Assembly: GCF_000502955.1 (NCBI RefSeq)
Contig: NZ_AYWO01000005.1
Span: forward strand, 334,738 to 398,737
Length of the DNA stretch: 64,000 nucleotides
Origin: Mesorhizobium sp. LNHC252B00
GTDB lineage: Bacteria; Pseudomonadota; Alphaproteobacteria; Rhizobiales; Rhizobiaceae
Direction of reading: 5' to 3'
Part shown: positions 9,323 to 18,529 of the stretch, piece after piece
Numbering within the stretch: position 1 is the first letter of the stretch
Layout: each line of letters starts with the position of its first letter
Notes under the pieces: model-generated
Database searches by the model: none
Told to the model about the DNA's origin: nothing
Seen by the model: only the letters and a program-made list of their open reading frames with translations
Program-made: the position numbers and the translations under genes

Positions 9323-10504
9323 TTGGCTGACATAGGCAAGGACATCGAACGCCCGCTCGGACAGGCTGCCCGGTCGCCGCGCGCCGCCGGCAGGGTCAGC
9401 GGCGGCACGGTCTTGGCGGCCTTGGCCATGCTGGCTGTGGTCGGCGTGTCCGGCGCGATCGCGCTCAGAGAAAAGCCGTTTCGAAGGCCGCAAGAGGTTG
9501 CCGCTTCGACGCCGAAAGTAGCCAAGGCGGCCGAACCCGCTGCCGTGCCGGCCGCACTGGCCCCGGTGGCGACGCCAAAGCCGGACACGCCGGCAAAGAC
9601 AGGCGGGCCGCAGATCATCCATGTTCAGACGGAAGAGGGCGATGGCCCGCCCAAGGCGGCGATCGTCATTCACGACCCGTCGACCATCGGCCAGAACCTG
9701 AAGATCGCACATATTCCTGACAAGGCCCTGATCGAAGCCAGCGAAACCGGGCCTTTGCCTGTGCGCTCCACCGATGGCCGACGCCCGTTCGACGTCTATG
9801 CGAGACCCTGGTCGGGCGGGCGCGGCGCGCGGGTGGCGATCGTCATCGGCGGGCTCGCGGTGTCGCAGACAGGCACCCAGGCGGCCATCGCCAAGCTGCC
9901 GGCTGAAGTCACGCTGGCCTTCGCGCCGCAAGGCAACAGCATCGGCCGCTGGATGCAGGCGGCCCGGCAAAGCGGCCACGAGATCGTCATGCAGGTGCCG
10001 CTCGAACCGTTCGACTATCCCAACATCAATCCCGGCCGCAACACGCTGACGGTGGCGGCAAGCGCGGATGAGAATTTGAAGAACCTGCACTGGGCGCTGT
10101 CGCGGACGACCAACTACACCGGCGTCATGAACTACATGGGCGCGCGCTTCTCCGCCGATGCGGCGGCGATGGAGCCGTTCATGGCCGAGCTCGGCAAACG
10201 CGGCCTCGCCTATATCGATGACGGTTCGTCGGTGCGCAGCCTGGCACCCGACCTGGCGTTGAAGGACGGCGTACCCTTCGTCTCCGGCGACATGGCGATC
10301 GATGCGGTGCAAGATCGCGGCGAAATCCTGAAGAAACTGGACAGTCTCGAAGCGACCGCGCGGGCCAAAGGCACTGCCGTTGGCATCGGCTCGGCCTTCG
10401 ACATGACGGTCGACACGGTGTCGTCCTGGGTCATCGAGGCCAAGAAGCGCGGCATCGAGATCGTGCCGATTTCAGCGGTGGCGATTGACCCGCAAAAAGG
10501 CTAG
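9323..10504 (+). CDS. Divergent polysaccharide deacetylase family protein (YibQ/DUF610)
   Basis: 393 residues from a TTG codon. A single transmembrane anchor (about residues 30-52, VLAALAMLAVVGVSGAIAL) is followed by a Pro/Ala/Lys-rich linker. A deacetylase-like barrel follows (about 165-390: VAIVIGGLAVSQTGTQAAI, then EIVMQVPLEPFDYPNINPG, then YMGARFSADAAAMEPFM). The NodB metal-binding His/Asp pattern is not evident, as in the divergent family, so activity is uncertain. It follows envC-ctpA in the same direction, an arrangement common in alphaproteobacteria and suggesting an envelope role. Confidence 0.88.
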   Translation: MADIGKDIERPLGQAARSPRAAGRVSGGTVLAALAMLAVVGVSGAIALREKPFRRPQEVAASTPKVAKAAEPAAVPAALAPVATPKPDTPAKTGGPQIIHVQTEEGDGPPKAAIVIHDPSTIGQNLKIAHIPDKALIEASETGPLPVRSTDGRRPFDVYARPWSGGRGARVAIVIGGLAVSQTGTQAAIAKLPAEVTLAFAPQGNSIGRWMQAARQSGHEIVMQVPLEPFDYPNINPGRNTLTVAASADENLKNLHWALSRTTNYTGVMNYMGARFSADAAAMEPFMAELGKRGLAYIDDGSSVRSLAPDLALKDGVPFVSGDMAIDAVQDRGEILKKLDSLEATARAKGTAVGIGSAFDMTVDTVSSWVIEAKKRGIEIVPISAVAIDPQKG

Positions 10505-10541
10505 CGACGTCCTGCGTGGACGACGACCGAAAGACTGATTG

Positions 10542-11066
10542 ATGGCAAAGACAGAAACAATCGACCGCGAAACGCTGCCGTATCGTCCCTGCGTCGGGCT
10601 GATGGTCCTCAATGCCGAAGGCCTGGTCTGGGTCGGGCACCGCATTGCGGAACCGGACAGCGAATTTGCCGGCACGACGCAGCTTTGGCAGATGCCGCAA
10701 GGCGGCATCGACAAGGGCGAGGAGCCGTTGCAGGCGGCCGAGCGCGAGCTCTATGAGGAGACCGGCATGCGCAGCGTCTCGCTGCTGGCAGAGGCGCCGG
10801 ACTGGATCAACTATGATTTGCCGAACCATCTCGTCGGCATTGCCTTCAAGGGCCGATATCGCGGGCAGACGCAGAAATGGTTCGCCTTCCGCTTCCATGG
10901 CGATACCAGCGAGATCCAGATAAACCCACCACCGGGCGGCCATACCGCCGAATTCGACAAATGGGCATGGCGGCCGATGCGGGAGCTGCCCGACCTGATC
11001 GTGCCGTTCAAGCGCCATGTCTATGAGGACGTGGTGGCGGCGTTCCGGCATCTGGTGCAAGAGTAG
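10542..11066 (+). CDS. rppH: RNA pyrophosphohydrolase (Nudix)
   Basis: Removes pyrophosphate from the 5' end of mRNA and so starts decay; in alphaproteobacteria close paralogues also act on dinucleoside polyphosphates. The Nudix box GxxxxxExxxxxxxREUxEExGU is complete at about residues 54-76 (GGIDKGEEP...RELYEETGM). The aromatic [14 protein letters not shown] region is RppH-like. The ATG at 10542 is preferred over the TTG directly before it. 174 residues. Confidence 0.94.
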   Translation: MAKTETIDRETLPYRPCVGLMVLNAEGLVWVGHRIAEPDSEFAGTTQLWQMPQGGIDKGEEPLQAAERELYEETGMRSVSLLAEAPDWINYDLPNHLVGIAFKGRYRGQTQKWFAFRFHGDTSEIQINPPPGGHTAEFDKWAWRPMRELPDLIVPFKRHVYEDVVAAFRHLVQE

Positions 11067-11082
11067 GGAGTAGGGAGCTGGG

Positions 11083-12231
11083 TTGAATGCCATGAACGAC
11101 GCCCCCCAAAGGTCGCTGCCCCAAGAGGTCACCGCCATAAGCGAAGCGGCGGCTGGGGCTGTCCTCACCATCGATCTCGTCGCGATCCGTGAAAACTACC
11201 GGCGGCTGAAAGCGCGATTGGGCAATGTTGGCTGTGCCGGTGTGCTCAAGGCTGACGGCTACGGCGTAGGCGCGAGCCAGGTCGCGGCGGCGCTGCTGCG
11301 CGAAGGCTGCGACACCTTCTTCGTCGCGCTTCTGGGGGAAGGCGTCGCCTTGCGCCGCTCAATTGGGCCGGGCCCTGCCATTTTCGTGCTGAACGGAATT
11401 CCGCCCGGAGCCGAGGCAGACGCCGTGGCGGCAGAGCTTAGCGCCGTCGTCAACAGCGTGGGGCAATTGGCGGCCTGGCGTGCGGCGGCTCGCCGCGCCG
11501 GCCGAAAACTCCCGGCCGCGATCCAGGTCGACAGCGGCATGTCGCGGCTTGGCATGGCGCCCGGGGATGTGGAGCACGTTGCCGCCGATCCGCATGCCTT
11601 CGACGGCATCGACATCCGTTTCGTGATGAGCCATCTGGCCTGCGCCGACGAGCCGGAGCAGCCGGCCAATGAGCGACAGCGGCTGGCATTCGAGCGGCTG
11701 CGCGCACTGTTGCCGAAGGCGCCGGCCTCGCTCACCAATTCGTCCGGCATCTTCCTGGGACAACGCTTCCACTATGATCTCGCGCGCCCTGGTGCCGCGC
11801 TCTACGGCATCAATCCGACACCGGCCAGGCCGAACCCAATGCTGCCGGTGGTGCGGCTGGAGGCCAAGGTCGTCCAGACACGCCTGCTGGAGGCCGGCGT
11901 CGGTATCGGCTACGGCCACATGTTCCAAACGACGGCTCCGCTCGCCGCCGCGACGATCTCGCTGGGCTATGCCGATGGCTGGCACCGGCGCGCGGCGTCC
12001 GCGGCCTGGTTCGAGGGCGTGCGCCTGCCTTTCCTCGGACGGGTGTCGATGGATTCGATCATTCTCGACATCTCCGCTCTGCCGTCCGGCAGGCTACGCG
12101 AGGGTGATCTCGTCGAACTGCTCGGTCCCTCGCAAAGCGTCGATGACGCTGCCGGCCATGCCGGCACCATCGGCTACGAAATCCTGACCAGCCTCGGCCC
12201 TCGCTTTCATCGGCGATATCTCAATAGCTAA
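11083..12231 (+). CDS. alr: Alanine racemase
   Basis: PLP enzyme interconverting L- and D-alanine. The PLP lysine lies in VLKADGYGVGASQVA (Lys56 from the TTG start), a variant of KADAYGHG. The second-domain motif SLGYADGWHRR and the substrate-loop MDSIILDIS are present. 382 residues. A TTG at 11083 follows GGGAG at good spacing; an ATG 9 bases on is the alternative. dadA follows 89 bases downstream, suggesting the pair serves L-alanine catabolism through D-alanine as well as cell-wall supply. Confidence 0.95.
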   Translation: MNAMNDAPQRSLPQEVTAISEAAAGAVLTIDLVAIRENYRRLKARLGNVGCAGVLKADGYGVGASQVAAALLREGCDTFFVALLGEGVALRRSIGPGPAIFVLNGIPPGAEADAVAAELSAVVNSVGQLAAWRAAARRAGRKLPAAIQVDSGMSRLGMAPGDVEHVAADPHAFDGIDIRFVMSHLACADEPEQPANERQRLAFERLRALLPKAPASLTNSSGIFLGQRFHYDLARPGAALYGINPTPARPNPMLPVVRLEAKVVQTRLLEAGVGIGYGHMFQTTAPLAAATISLGYADGWHRRAASAAWFEGVRLPFLGRVSMDSIILDISALPSGRLREGDLVELLGPSQSVDDAAGHAGTIGYEILTSLGPRFHRRYLNS

Positions 12232-12320
12232 TCCCTGGCGCGTAGCCTCTTGGCGGGCGCCAGAGAATCCGGCAGACAGAAGATGGCACCGGTTTGGGCG
12301 TCGCCGTGGAGTGTTGTACG

Positions 12321-13577
12321 ATGAAGATCATGGTGCTGGGCGGTGGCGTCATCGGGGTAACCACTGCGTATTATCTCGCCGAAGCCGGCCACGAGGTGAC
12401 GGTTCTCGATCGTCAGAAAGGCCCGGCGCTGGAAACCAGCTTTGCAAATGCCGGCGAGATATCGCCAGGCTATGCCTCGCCCTGGGCCGGACCCGGCGTT
12501 CCGCTGAAGGCGATCAAATGGCTGCTGATGAAGCATGGCCCGCTGGTGGTGCGGCCAGCCTTCGATCCGCATATGTGGACATGGCTGATCAAGATGCTGC
12601 GCAACTGCACGGCCGAGCGCTATGCGATCAACAAGGCGCGCATGGTGCCGCTGGCCGAATACAGCCGCGACACGCTGAAGGCGCTGCGCGAAGCGACCGG
12701 CATCGCCTATGACGAGCGGACCCAGGGCACGCTGCAGCTGTTTCGCACGCAAAAACAGCTCGACGGCACCGGCGGCGATGTCGAGGTGCTGAAGAAATAT
12801 GGTGTGCCTTACGAGATCCTCGACCAGGACGGCTGCATCGCGGCCGAGCCTGGCCTGGCCGGGGTCCGCGAAAAGTTCGTCGGCGGCCTCAGGCTGCCGC
12901 ACGACGAGACCGGCGACTGCAAGATGTTCACCGATAGGCTGGCCGAACTCTGTGTGGCGCGCGGAGTCAAGTTCGAATACGACGTGACGATCTGGCGTGT
13001 CATCCGCAGCCGAAACCGCATCGCCAATCTCAGCACCAGCAAGGGCTGGAAATCCGCCGACGCCTATGTGATGGCGCTGGGCAGTTATTCGGCAGGGTTC
13101 ATGCGCCGGGTGAAACGGCCGATCCCGGTCTATCCCGTCAAGGGCTATTCCATCACCGTGCCGATCAAGGATGCCGCCGCGGCACCGGTGTCGACGGTGA
13201 TGGACGAGACCTACAAGGTGGCGATCACCCGCCTCGGGAACCGCATTAGGGTTGGCGGTACGGCGGAGATTTCCGGCTTCGACCTCAGGCTACATGAATC
13301 GCGGCGCCGCACTCTGGAGCACTCGGTCGGCGATCTCTTTCCGGGCGCCGGCGCGATGCGGGACGCGACCTTCTGGTGCGGGCTGCGGCCGATGACGCCG
13401 GACGGTCCGCCGCTGATCGGCCGCACCGAGCTGTCCAATCTCTATCTCAACACCGGCCACGGCACGCTCGGCTGGACCATGGCCTGCGGCTCGGGCAAGG
13501 TGCTGGCCGACATCATCTCGAGTCGAGTGCCGGACATCGATGTCCGCGACCTCGCGCAGGAGCGTTATCTGCGATAG
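12321..13577 (+). CDS. dadA: D-amino acid dehydrogenase, small subunit type
   Basis: FAD enzyme that oxidises D-alanine to pyruvate and ammonia and passes electrons to the respiratory chain. 418 residues. The N-terminal Rossmann motif is [20 protein letters not shown]; family segments [22 protein letters not shown] and the C-terminal [14 protein letters not shown] and [17 protein letters not shown] are all present. The ATG at 12321 starts directly at the nucleotide-binding strand; a GTG upstream at 12294 is rejected. Next to alr, as expected for an alanine catabolic pair. Confidence 0.96.
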   Translation: MKIMVLGGGVIGVTTAYYLAEAGHEVTVLDRQKGPALETSFANAGEISPGYASPWAGPGVPLKAIKWLLMKHGPLVVRPAFDPHMWTWLIKMLRNCTAERYAINKARMVPLAEYSRDTLKALREATGIAYDERTQGTLQLFRTQKQLDGTGGDVEVLKKYGVPYEILDQDGCIAAEPGLAGVREKFVGGLRLPHDETGDCKMFTDRLAELCVARGVKFEYDVTIWRVIRSRNRIANLSTSKGWKSADAYVMALGSYSAGFMRRVKRPIPVYPVKGYSITVPIKDAAAAPVSTVMDETYKVAITRLGNRIRVGGTAEISGFDLRLHESRRRTLEHSVGDLFPGAGAMRDATFWCGLRPMTPDGPPLIGRTELSNLYLNTGHGTLGWTMACGSGKVLADIISSRVPDIDVRDLAQERYLR

Positions 13578-13706
13578 AAGATCAACGACTGCCGGACCCA
13601 GTCTTCGCCGAATGGGCGCAATTCGCAGACAATGTTGGGCGTGTGGTGAATTCGTTCATGCTCGACCTGCCCTAGATGGCGGATTTGCTCTATCGGTTTT
13701 GCGAAA

Positions 13707-14588
13707 TCAGGTGAACAGGCTTCTCTCCCGCTCCACTGCCTTGGTGATGAAGCTGGCAACGATCTGGACGCGGCGCAGCGGCCTGACCGATTCGTGATAG
13801 ACCAGCCAGTAGGCGCGACGGATGGGTGCCACCGCATCGACCGGCACCAGTTCCGGCATCGAGCGGGCGACGAAGGTGTGCAGGATGCCGATGCCGGCGC
13901 CCGACCGCACCGCCTCGGCCTGGCCAAGTGCGGAGGAAATGGCGAAGCTGGTGCGCCAGTCGGCGCTGAACTCGGCCGCGTAGTCGAGCGAGGGGCTGAC
14001 GATGAGGTCCGGCACATAGCCGATGAGGGTGTGTTGGCCGAGTTCGGCGGCGGTTTTGGGCAAACCATGCACTTGCACATAATCGCGCGAGGCAAACAGC
14101 CCGAGCGAATAGTCGACCAGCTTCCCCGCCACCAGCCGGCCTTCGGTCGGCCGCTCGACGGTGATCGCGATATCGGCTTCGCGGCGCGACAGCGAGAAGG
14201 AACGCGGCACCGGCACAAGCTGGATCGTCAGTTCGCGGTGCAGCGCGGTCAATTCGCCGAGGCACTTGGCCAGGAAGGCAACGCCAAAGCCGTCGGGCGC
14301 GCCGATGCGCACCGTGCCGGAAACGTCGTCGCCTTCGCCGGCAACCGTTGAGCGCGCGGCGATCATGTCGCCCTCCATACGCTCGGCAATGTCGAGAAAG
14401 CGCTCGCCGGCCGGCGTCAACTCACTACCGGTGGTCAAGCGGCGAAACAGTTTTGTCCGCAAAGCATCCTCGAGCGCAGCGATGCGGCGCGAGACAGTGG
14501 CGTGGTTGAGCTCCAGCCGTTTGGCCGCGCCAAGGATCTGGCCGGCGCGCGCCACGGCCAGGAAGATGCGAACGTCATCCCAGTTCAA
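13707..14588 (-). CDS. LysR family transcriptional regulator
   Basis: 293 residues. The N-terminal winged helix-turn-helix (MNWDDVRIFLAVARAGQILGAAKRLELNHATVSRRIAALED) is followed by a periplasmic-binding-like effector domain (about 90-290). Subclass features resemble regulators of single neighbouring enzymes. It is transcribed away from mmsA across a 164-base gap that should hold its operator; a 5-base-arm dyad (CCCGC/GCGGG at 14618-14632) lies there. Control of mmsA is therefore likely but inferred from position only. Confidence 0.93.
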   Translation of the reverse strand: MNWDDVRIFLAVARAGQILGAAKRLELNHATVSRRIAALEDALRTKLFRRLTTGSELTPAGERFLDIAERMEGDMIAARSTVAGEGDDVSGTVRIGAPDGFGVAFLAKCLGELTALHRELTIQLVPVPRSFSLSRREADIAITVERPTEGRLVAGKLVDYSLGLFASRDYVQVHGLPKTAAELGQHTLIGYVPDLIVSPSLDYAAEFSADWRTSFAISSALGQAEAVRSGAGIGILHTFVARSMPELVPVDAVAPIRRAYWLVYHESVRPLRRVQIVASFITKAVERERSLFT

Positions 14589-14752
14589 TCTCTTAATCCG
14601 TACAGCAGCAATTGCATCCCGCCATTTGCGGGAATTGATGCTCGCCCGTCAATCGCTATCTATTTTCCGCACAACGGTTGCGTTCTCCCTCGCGTTGCCA
14701 TCGCCGCTGCAAAGGCGGACAATGGGCCATCACAAACAAAGGGAGAGAGATC

Positions 14753-16249
14753 ATGATCGACTACGGTCATTTCATCGGCGGCAAGCATATCGCCGGGACC
14801 AGCGGCCGCAAGCAGGATGTGATGCAGCCGATGGACGGCTCCGTGCGCGGCACGGTGGCACTGGCTTCGCAGGCGGAATTGCGCGCGGCTGTCGAGAATG
14901 CCAAGGCTGCACAGCCGAAATGGGCAGCGACCAACCCGCAGCGCCGCGTGCGCGTGCTGATGAAGTTCCTCGAACTCGTTGCCCGCGACTATGACGAACT
15001 GGCCGACATCCTGGCGCGCGAGCACGGCAAGACGATCGCCGACGCCAAGGGCGACATCCAACGCGGCCTCGAAGTGGTCGAGGTCTGCATCGGCGCGCCG
15101 CACATGATGAAGGGCGAATTCACTGACGGTGCCGGTCCCGGCATCGACGTCTATTCGATGCGCCAGCCGCTCGGCGTCGTCGCCGGCATCACGCCGTTCA
15201 ACTTCCCGGCAATGATCCCGTTGTGGAAGATCGCGCCGGCCATCGCCTGCGGCAACGCTTTCATCCTGAAGCCGTCGGAGCGGGACCCGGGCGTGCCGAT
15301 GCGTATTGCCGAGCTGTTCCTCGAAGCCGGCCTGCCGGCGGGCATTCTCAACGTCGTCAATGGCGACAAGGATGTCGTCGACGCCATCCTCGACGATCCC
15401 GATATCAAGGCCATCGGCTTTGTTGGCTCGACGCCGATCGCCCATTACATCTATTCGCGCGGCACCGCCGCGGGCAAGCGCGTGCAGTGCTTCGGCGGCG
15501 CCAAGAACCACATGATCATCATGCCTGATGCCGACATGGACCAGACTGTGGATGCGCTGATCGGCGCCGGCTATGGCTCGGCCGGCGAACGCTGCATGGC
15601 GATATCGGTGGCCGTACCGGTCGGCAACGACACCGCCAACCGGCTGATGGAAAAGCTCGTTCCGCGCGTAGAGAGCCTGAAAGTCGGTCCTTCGACCGAC
15701 TCTTCCGCAGATTTCGGCCCGCTGGTAACGGCGCAGGCACTGGAACGCGTCAAGGGCTATGTCGACACCGGCGTCAAGGAAGGCGCCAAGCTGGTCGTCG
15801 ACGGCCGCGGCTTCTCCATGCAGGGCTATGAAGACGGCTACTATATGGGCGGCTGCCTGTTCGACAACGTGACCGCCGATATGCGCATCTACAAGGAAGA
15901 GATTTTTGGGCCGGTGCTCTCGGTGGTGCGCGCGCCGACCTATGAAAGCGCGATCAAGCTCGCCAACGACCACGAGATGGGCAATGGCGTCGCCATCTTC
16001 ACCCGTGACGGCGATGCCGCGCGCGACTTCGCCTCGCGGGTCCAGGTCGGCATGGTCGGCATTAACGTGCCGATCCCGGTGCCGATCGCCTACTACACGT
16101 TCGGCGGCTGGAAGGCATCTTCCTTCGGCGACCTCAACCAGCACGGGCCGGACGCGTTCCGCTTCTACACCAAGACCAAGACAGTGACCTCGCGCTGGCC
16201 GTCAGGCATCAAGGATGGTGCCGAATTCGTCATCCCGACCATGAACTAG
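14753..16249 (+). CDS. mmsA: CoA-acylating methylmalonate-semialdehyde dehydrogenase
   Basis: Converts methylmalonate semialdehyde (from valine) or malonate semialdehyde (from inositol or beta-alanine) to propionyl- or acetyl-CoA. 498 residues; the catalytic Cys281 sits in GSAGERCMAIS, and GGAKNHMIIMPDADMDQ is diagnostic of the MmsA branch of the aldehyde dehydrogenase family. The ATG at 14753 has GGGAGAGA upstream; a longer frame from 14678 lacks support. The LysR gene is divergent and a strong terminator follows, so it is probably monocistronic. Confidence 0.96.
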   Translation: MIDYGHFIGGKHIAGTSGRKQDVMQPMDGSVRGTVALASQAELRAAVENAKAAQPKWAATNPQRRVRVLMKFLELVARDYDELADILAREHGKTIADAKGDIQRGLEVVEVCIGAPHMMKGEFTDGAGPGIDVYSMRQPLGVVAGITPFNFPAMIPLWKIAPAIACGNAFILKPSERDPGVPMRIAELFLEAGLPAGILNVVNGDKDVVDAILDDPDIKAIGFVGSTPIAHYIYSRGTAAGKRVQCFGGAKNHMIIMPDADMDQTVDALIGAGYGSAGERCMAISVAVPVGNDTANRLMEKLVPRVESLKVGPSTDSSADFGPLVTAQALERVKGYVDTGVKEGAKLVVDGRGFSMQGYEDGYYMGGCLFDNVTADMRIYKEEIFGPVLSVVRAPTYESAIKLANDHEMGNGVAIFTRDGDAARDFASRVQVGMVGINVPIPVPIAYYTFGGWKASSFGDLNQHGPDAFRFYTKTKTVTSRWPSGIKDGAEFVIPTMN

Positions 16250-16316
16250 CCGGACGATTTTCCGCTTGTGCGCCCTCGCCTAAGCCGCGGGGGCGCGGCA
16301 TATCCGGCATCGAAGG

Positions 16317-16340
16317 CCCGGCCGAGGCGGCCGGGTCTTT
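16317..16340 (+). terminator. Rho-independent terminator after mmsA
   Basis: Perfect 7-base stem CCCGGCC (16317-16323) and GGCCGGG (16329-16335), 5-base loop GAGGC, followed by TCTTTCT. It lies 67 bases after the mmsA stop. Confidence 0.8.
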
Positions 16341-16493
16341 CTGCATTCTGGCCGCGGCCTTGTCCGCAAAATCGCTAATGTGATGGAACCAAGCGGGCGC
16401 CATCCGCCTTAGCTTGTATTCCTGCGTCGATTGCAGGCCAATCAACAGCGCCGGTGGCAGCCGGGGTCCCCGTCTGGCGCGAGGAGGTGTCAG

Positions 16494-16799
16494 ATGACAC
16501 GAAGTCTTGTGGCGACGATGATCTTGGCGTCGCTTGCGATACCAGCCGTTGCCCCGCACGCTAGTGCTGCTGGACAATGCGCATCGCGAGTTGATCTGAT
16601 CAAGGCGCTCGGCGAGAAGTTCCACGAAGTCGAAGCAGGACGCGGCCTCATCAATCCTAGCGTGGTTCTCGAGATTTTTGTTTCCGAGCAAGGCAGCTGG
16701 ACAGTTCTGGCGTCCGATACAAAGGGCCAGAGCTGCATCCTGTCCATAGGCGAAGGCTGGGACAGCCCAACGATCACCGCCAATTTGCCGGGCACCTAA
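16494..16799 (+). CDS. Small secreted protein of unknown function
   Basis: 101 residues from the ATG at 16494, which has GAGGAGGTG upstream. Residues 1-26 form a clear signal peptide ending ASAAG. The mature part has two Cys (CASRVDLIKALGEKFHE and QSCILSIGEGWD), possibly a disulfide in the periplasm. The sequence pattern is seen in short conserved rhizobial proteins, but I do not recognise a function. It sits alone between mmsA and the GntR gene, convergent with the latter. Confidence 0.8.
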   Translation: MTRSLVATMILASLAIPAVAPHASAAGQCASRVDLIKALGEKFHEVEAGRGLINPSVVLEIFVSEQGSWTVLASDTKGQSCILSIGEGWDSPTITANLPGT

Positions 16800-16822
16800 G
16801 CCAACCGGGCGGTTCGATTGTT

Positions 16823-17473
16823 TTACCGTGTCGCCGCGGCCTCGGCATGACCGCGCAGCAGCGCCATCAGCCGTTTGGCATCCTCGGCCGCGGCCTCTTC
16901 GTCACCGTCGAGGATCGAGCGGATCAGTGCGACATGATGTTCAGCGGATTCAGCAAGACCGGTGTCGGCCTTGTAGCGGAACCAGAAACGGCGGCTGTGG
17001 GTCTGCAAGGGTGCGGCCAGGCGGGCAGCGAACGGGTTATCGGCGGCCAGCGCCAGCGCATCGTCGAGCGCCTTGTCGGCCTGGATGAAGGCAAGCACGT
17101 TGCCCGCGATCACTGCCTTTTGCATGGCGAGGGCTGCCTCGTGAAACAGATCGGCAGCTTCGCGGCTGACAAAGCGGGCGGCCGAGCGGGCCAGGACCAC
17201 CTCGACGCCGCGGCGCGCATCGAGCACGCGCAGCCAGTCGCCGGGATGTAGTGGAGCGATCGCGATGCCGGCGCGCGGGCGCACGTCGAGCAATCCTTCC
17301 CAGGCCAGCCGCTGGATCGCCTCGCGCACCGGCGTGCGGCCGAGCCCGAGCCTTTCGATCAGGGTGCCCTCGGTGACGAAGCTTGCGGGGGCCAGCTCGA
17401 GCGTGACGATCATATGCTCGAGTGTATGATAGGCCTTGGCAGCCGCCGGCTCGGTTGTGGTGCTCGCTTCCAT
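16823..17473 (-). CDS. hypR: GntR/FadR-family repressor, probable hydroxyproline regulator HypR
   Basis: 216 residues: N-terminal winged helix (TLIERLGLGRTPVREAIQRLAWEGLLDVRPRAG, about residues 36-68) and a C-terminal FCD effector domain (about 80-205). It is divergent from a DapA-family gene followed by an FAD oxidase and a 4-hydroxyproline epimerase, the same combination as the S. meliloti hyp locus, whose HypR is a GntR repressor. Two AT-rich palindromes in the 106-base intergenic region are likely binding sites for it. Function is inferred from family and context. Confidence 0.87.
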   Translation of the reverse strand: MEASTTTEPAAAKAYHTLEHMIVTLELAPASFVTEGTLIERLGLGRTPVREAIQRLAWEGLLDVRPRAGIAIAPLHPGDWLRVLDARRGVEVVLARSAARFVSREAADLFHEAALAMQKAVIAGNVLAFIQADKALDDALALAADNPFAARLAAPLQTHSRRFWFRYKADTGLAESAEHHVALIRSILDGDEEAAAEDAKRLMALLRGHAEAAATR

Positions 17474-17488
17474 GGACAGGCCGCCTCC

Positions 17489-17509
17489 TGATATATCTAG
17501 AATATATCA
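17489..17509 (+). promoter_or_regulatory. Palindromic operator 1, probable HypR site
   Basis: Arms TGATATAT (17489-17496) and ATATATCA (17502-17509) are perfect reverse complements around 5 bases. It lies 16 bases upstream of the hypR start codon, suited to autorepression. The arm shares TGATATAT with the second site at 17555. Confidence 0.75.
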
Positions 17510-17523
17510 TAGCGAAATCCGTA

Positions 17524-17565
17524 TTGACAGGCGGTTTCCTGACAGATATATGGCTGATATATCAG
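17524..17565 (+). promoter_or_regulatory. hypD promoter with overlapping palindromic operator 2
   Basis: A -35 TTGACA (17524-17529) is followed after 17 bases by TATATG (17547-17552), a fair sigma-70 promoter. Directly after it is the perfect 12-base palindrome CTGATATATCAG (17554-17565), which would cover the start point and block transcription when bound. It lies 14 bases upstream of the hypD ATG. Confidence 0.75.
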
Positions 17566-17579
17566 ATGGAGACATAATC

Positions 17580-18473
17580 ATGTGGACCGGAGTTTTCCCC
17601 GCCGTCACGACCAAATTCACCACGGATGATCGTCTCGATCATGCCGAGATGGAGCGCTGCTTCAACCTGCAGATGGAGGCCGGCTGCGACGGCATCATCG
17701 TCTGCGGATCGCTCGGCGAAGGACCGATGCTGTCGCCTGACGAAAAGATCGAGGTGCTGAAGACCGCGCAGAAAGTTGCGGGCAAGAAGCCGGTGTTGCT
17801 GACCGTCAACGAGGCTGGAACCCGCGAGGCCGCCAGCATAGCTAGGCGTGCCGCGAAAGAAGGCGCCAACGGGCTTATGGTGGTGCCGAGCCCGATCTAC
17901 CACACGAATGCAGAAGAGACCGTCGCCGCACTTCGTGCCGTAGCCGAGGCCGGCGACCTGCCGGTCATGATCTACTCCAACCGGCTTGCCTATCGGGTCG
18001 ATGTCACTGTCGACCAAATGGAGGAGCTGGCGTCGGACAAGCGCTTCGTCGCCATCAAGGAGTCCTCCGACGATATCCGCCGCTCTACCGAGATCATCAA
18101 TCGCCTGGGCACTCGCTACGACCTGTTTACCGGGGTCGACAATCTGGCCTTCGAGGCGTTGTCGGTCGGCGCCATCGGCTGGGTGGCCGGACTGGTCACC
18201 GCGTTCCCCCGCGAGACAGTCGCCATCTACCAATTGATGAAGCAGGGCCGCCGCGAAGAGGCACTCGCCATCTACCGCTGGTTCCGGCCGCTGCTCGATC
18301 TCGACGTATCGACCTATCTGGTGCAGAACATCAAGCTTGCCGAAGTGTTCGCGATCAACAGCAATGATCGCGTGCGCATGCCGCGACAGCCGCTGTCGGG
18401 CGAGCGCCGCAAGGCAGTCGAGAAGATCGTCAAGGACGCATTGGCGGTTCGGCCGACACTGCCGCAGTTCTGA
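17580..18473 (+). CDS. hypD: DapA-family lyase, probable 1-pyrroline-4-hydroxy-2-carboxylate deaminase
   Basis: 297 residues, DHDPS/NAL superfamily barrel. The phosphate/carboxylate loop motif GSLGEG is near residue 45, the Schiff-base lysine is Lys160 in VAIKESSDD, and the conserved Tyr is in PVMIYSNR. A biosynthetic DapA is unlikely here: it lies between a GntR regulator and genes for a D-hydroxyproline oxidase and a 4-hydroxyproline epimerase. In that pathway the enzyme converts pyrroline-hydroxycarboxylate to 2-oxoglutarate semialdehyde with loss of ammonia. The ATG at 17580 sits downstream of its operator. Confidence 0.87.
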   Translation: MWTGVFPAVTTKFTTDDRLDHAEMERCFNLQMEAGCDGIIVCGSLGEGPMLSPDEKIEVLKTAQKVAGKKPVLLTVNEAGTREAASIARRAAKEGANGLMVVPSPIYHTNAEETVAALRAVAEAGDLPVMIYSNRLAYRVDVTVDQMEELASDKRFVAIKESSDDIRRSTEIINRLGTRYDLFTGVDNLAFEALSVGAIGWVAGLVTAFPRETVAIYQLMKQGRREEALAIYRWFRPLLDLDVSTYLVQNIKLAEVFAINSNDRVRMPRQPLSGERRKAVEKIVKDALAVRPTLPQF

Positions 18474-18529
18474 GGCTTTCTTCTCCCGAACAGCCCTGCC
18501 GTCCACGGGGCAAAGATGGCGGCAGCCAG

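Noticed and set aside
14660-16144. 494-residue minus-strand frame opposite mmsA
   Set aside because: Shadow of mmsA, which has a full catalytic motif set and a ribosome site.
14753-16249. mmsA gene as the missing HypH dehydrogenase
   Set aside because: GGAKNHMIIMPDADMDQ and overall motifs place it in the CoA-acylating MmsA branch; its own LysR regulator and terminator separate it from the hyp genes.
17580-18473. DapA-family gene as biosynthetic dihydrodipicolinate synthase
   Set aside because: Operon context (GntR repressor, D-hydroxyproline oxidase, 4-hydroxyproline epimerase) fits the deaminase of hydroxyproline breakdown better.
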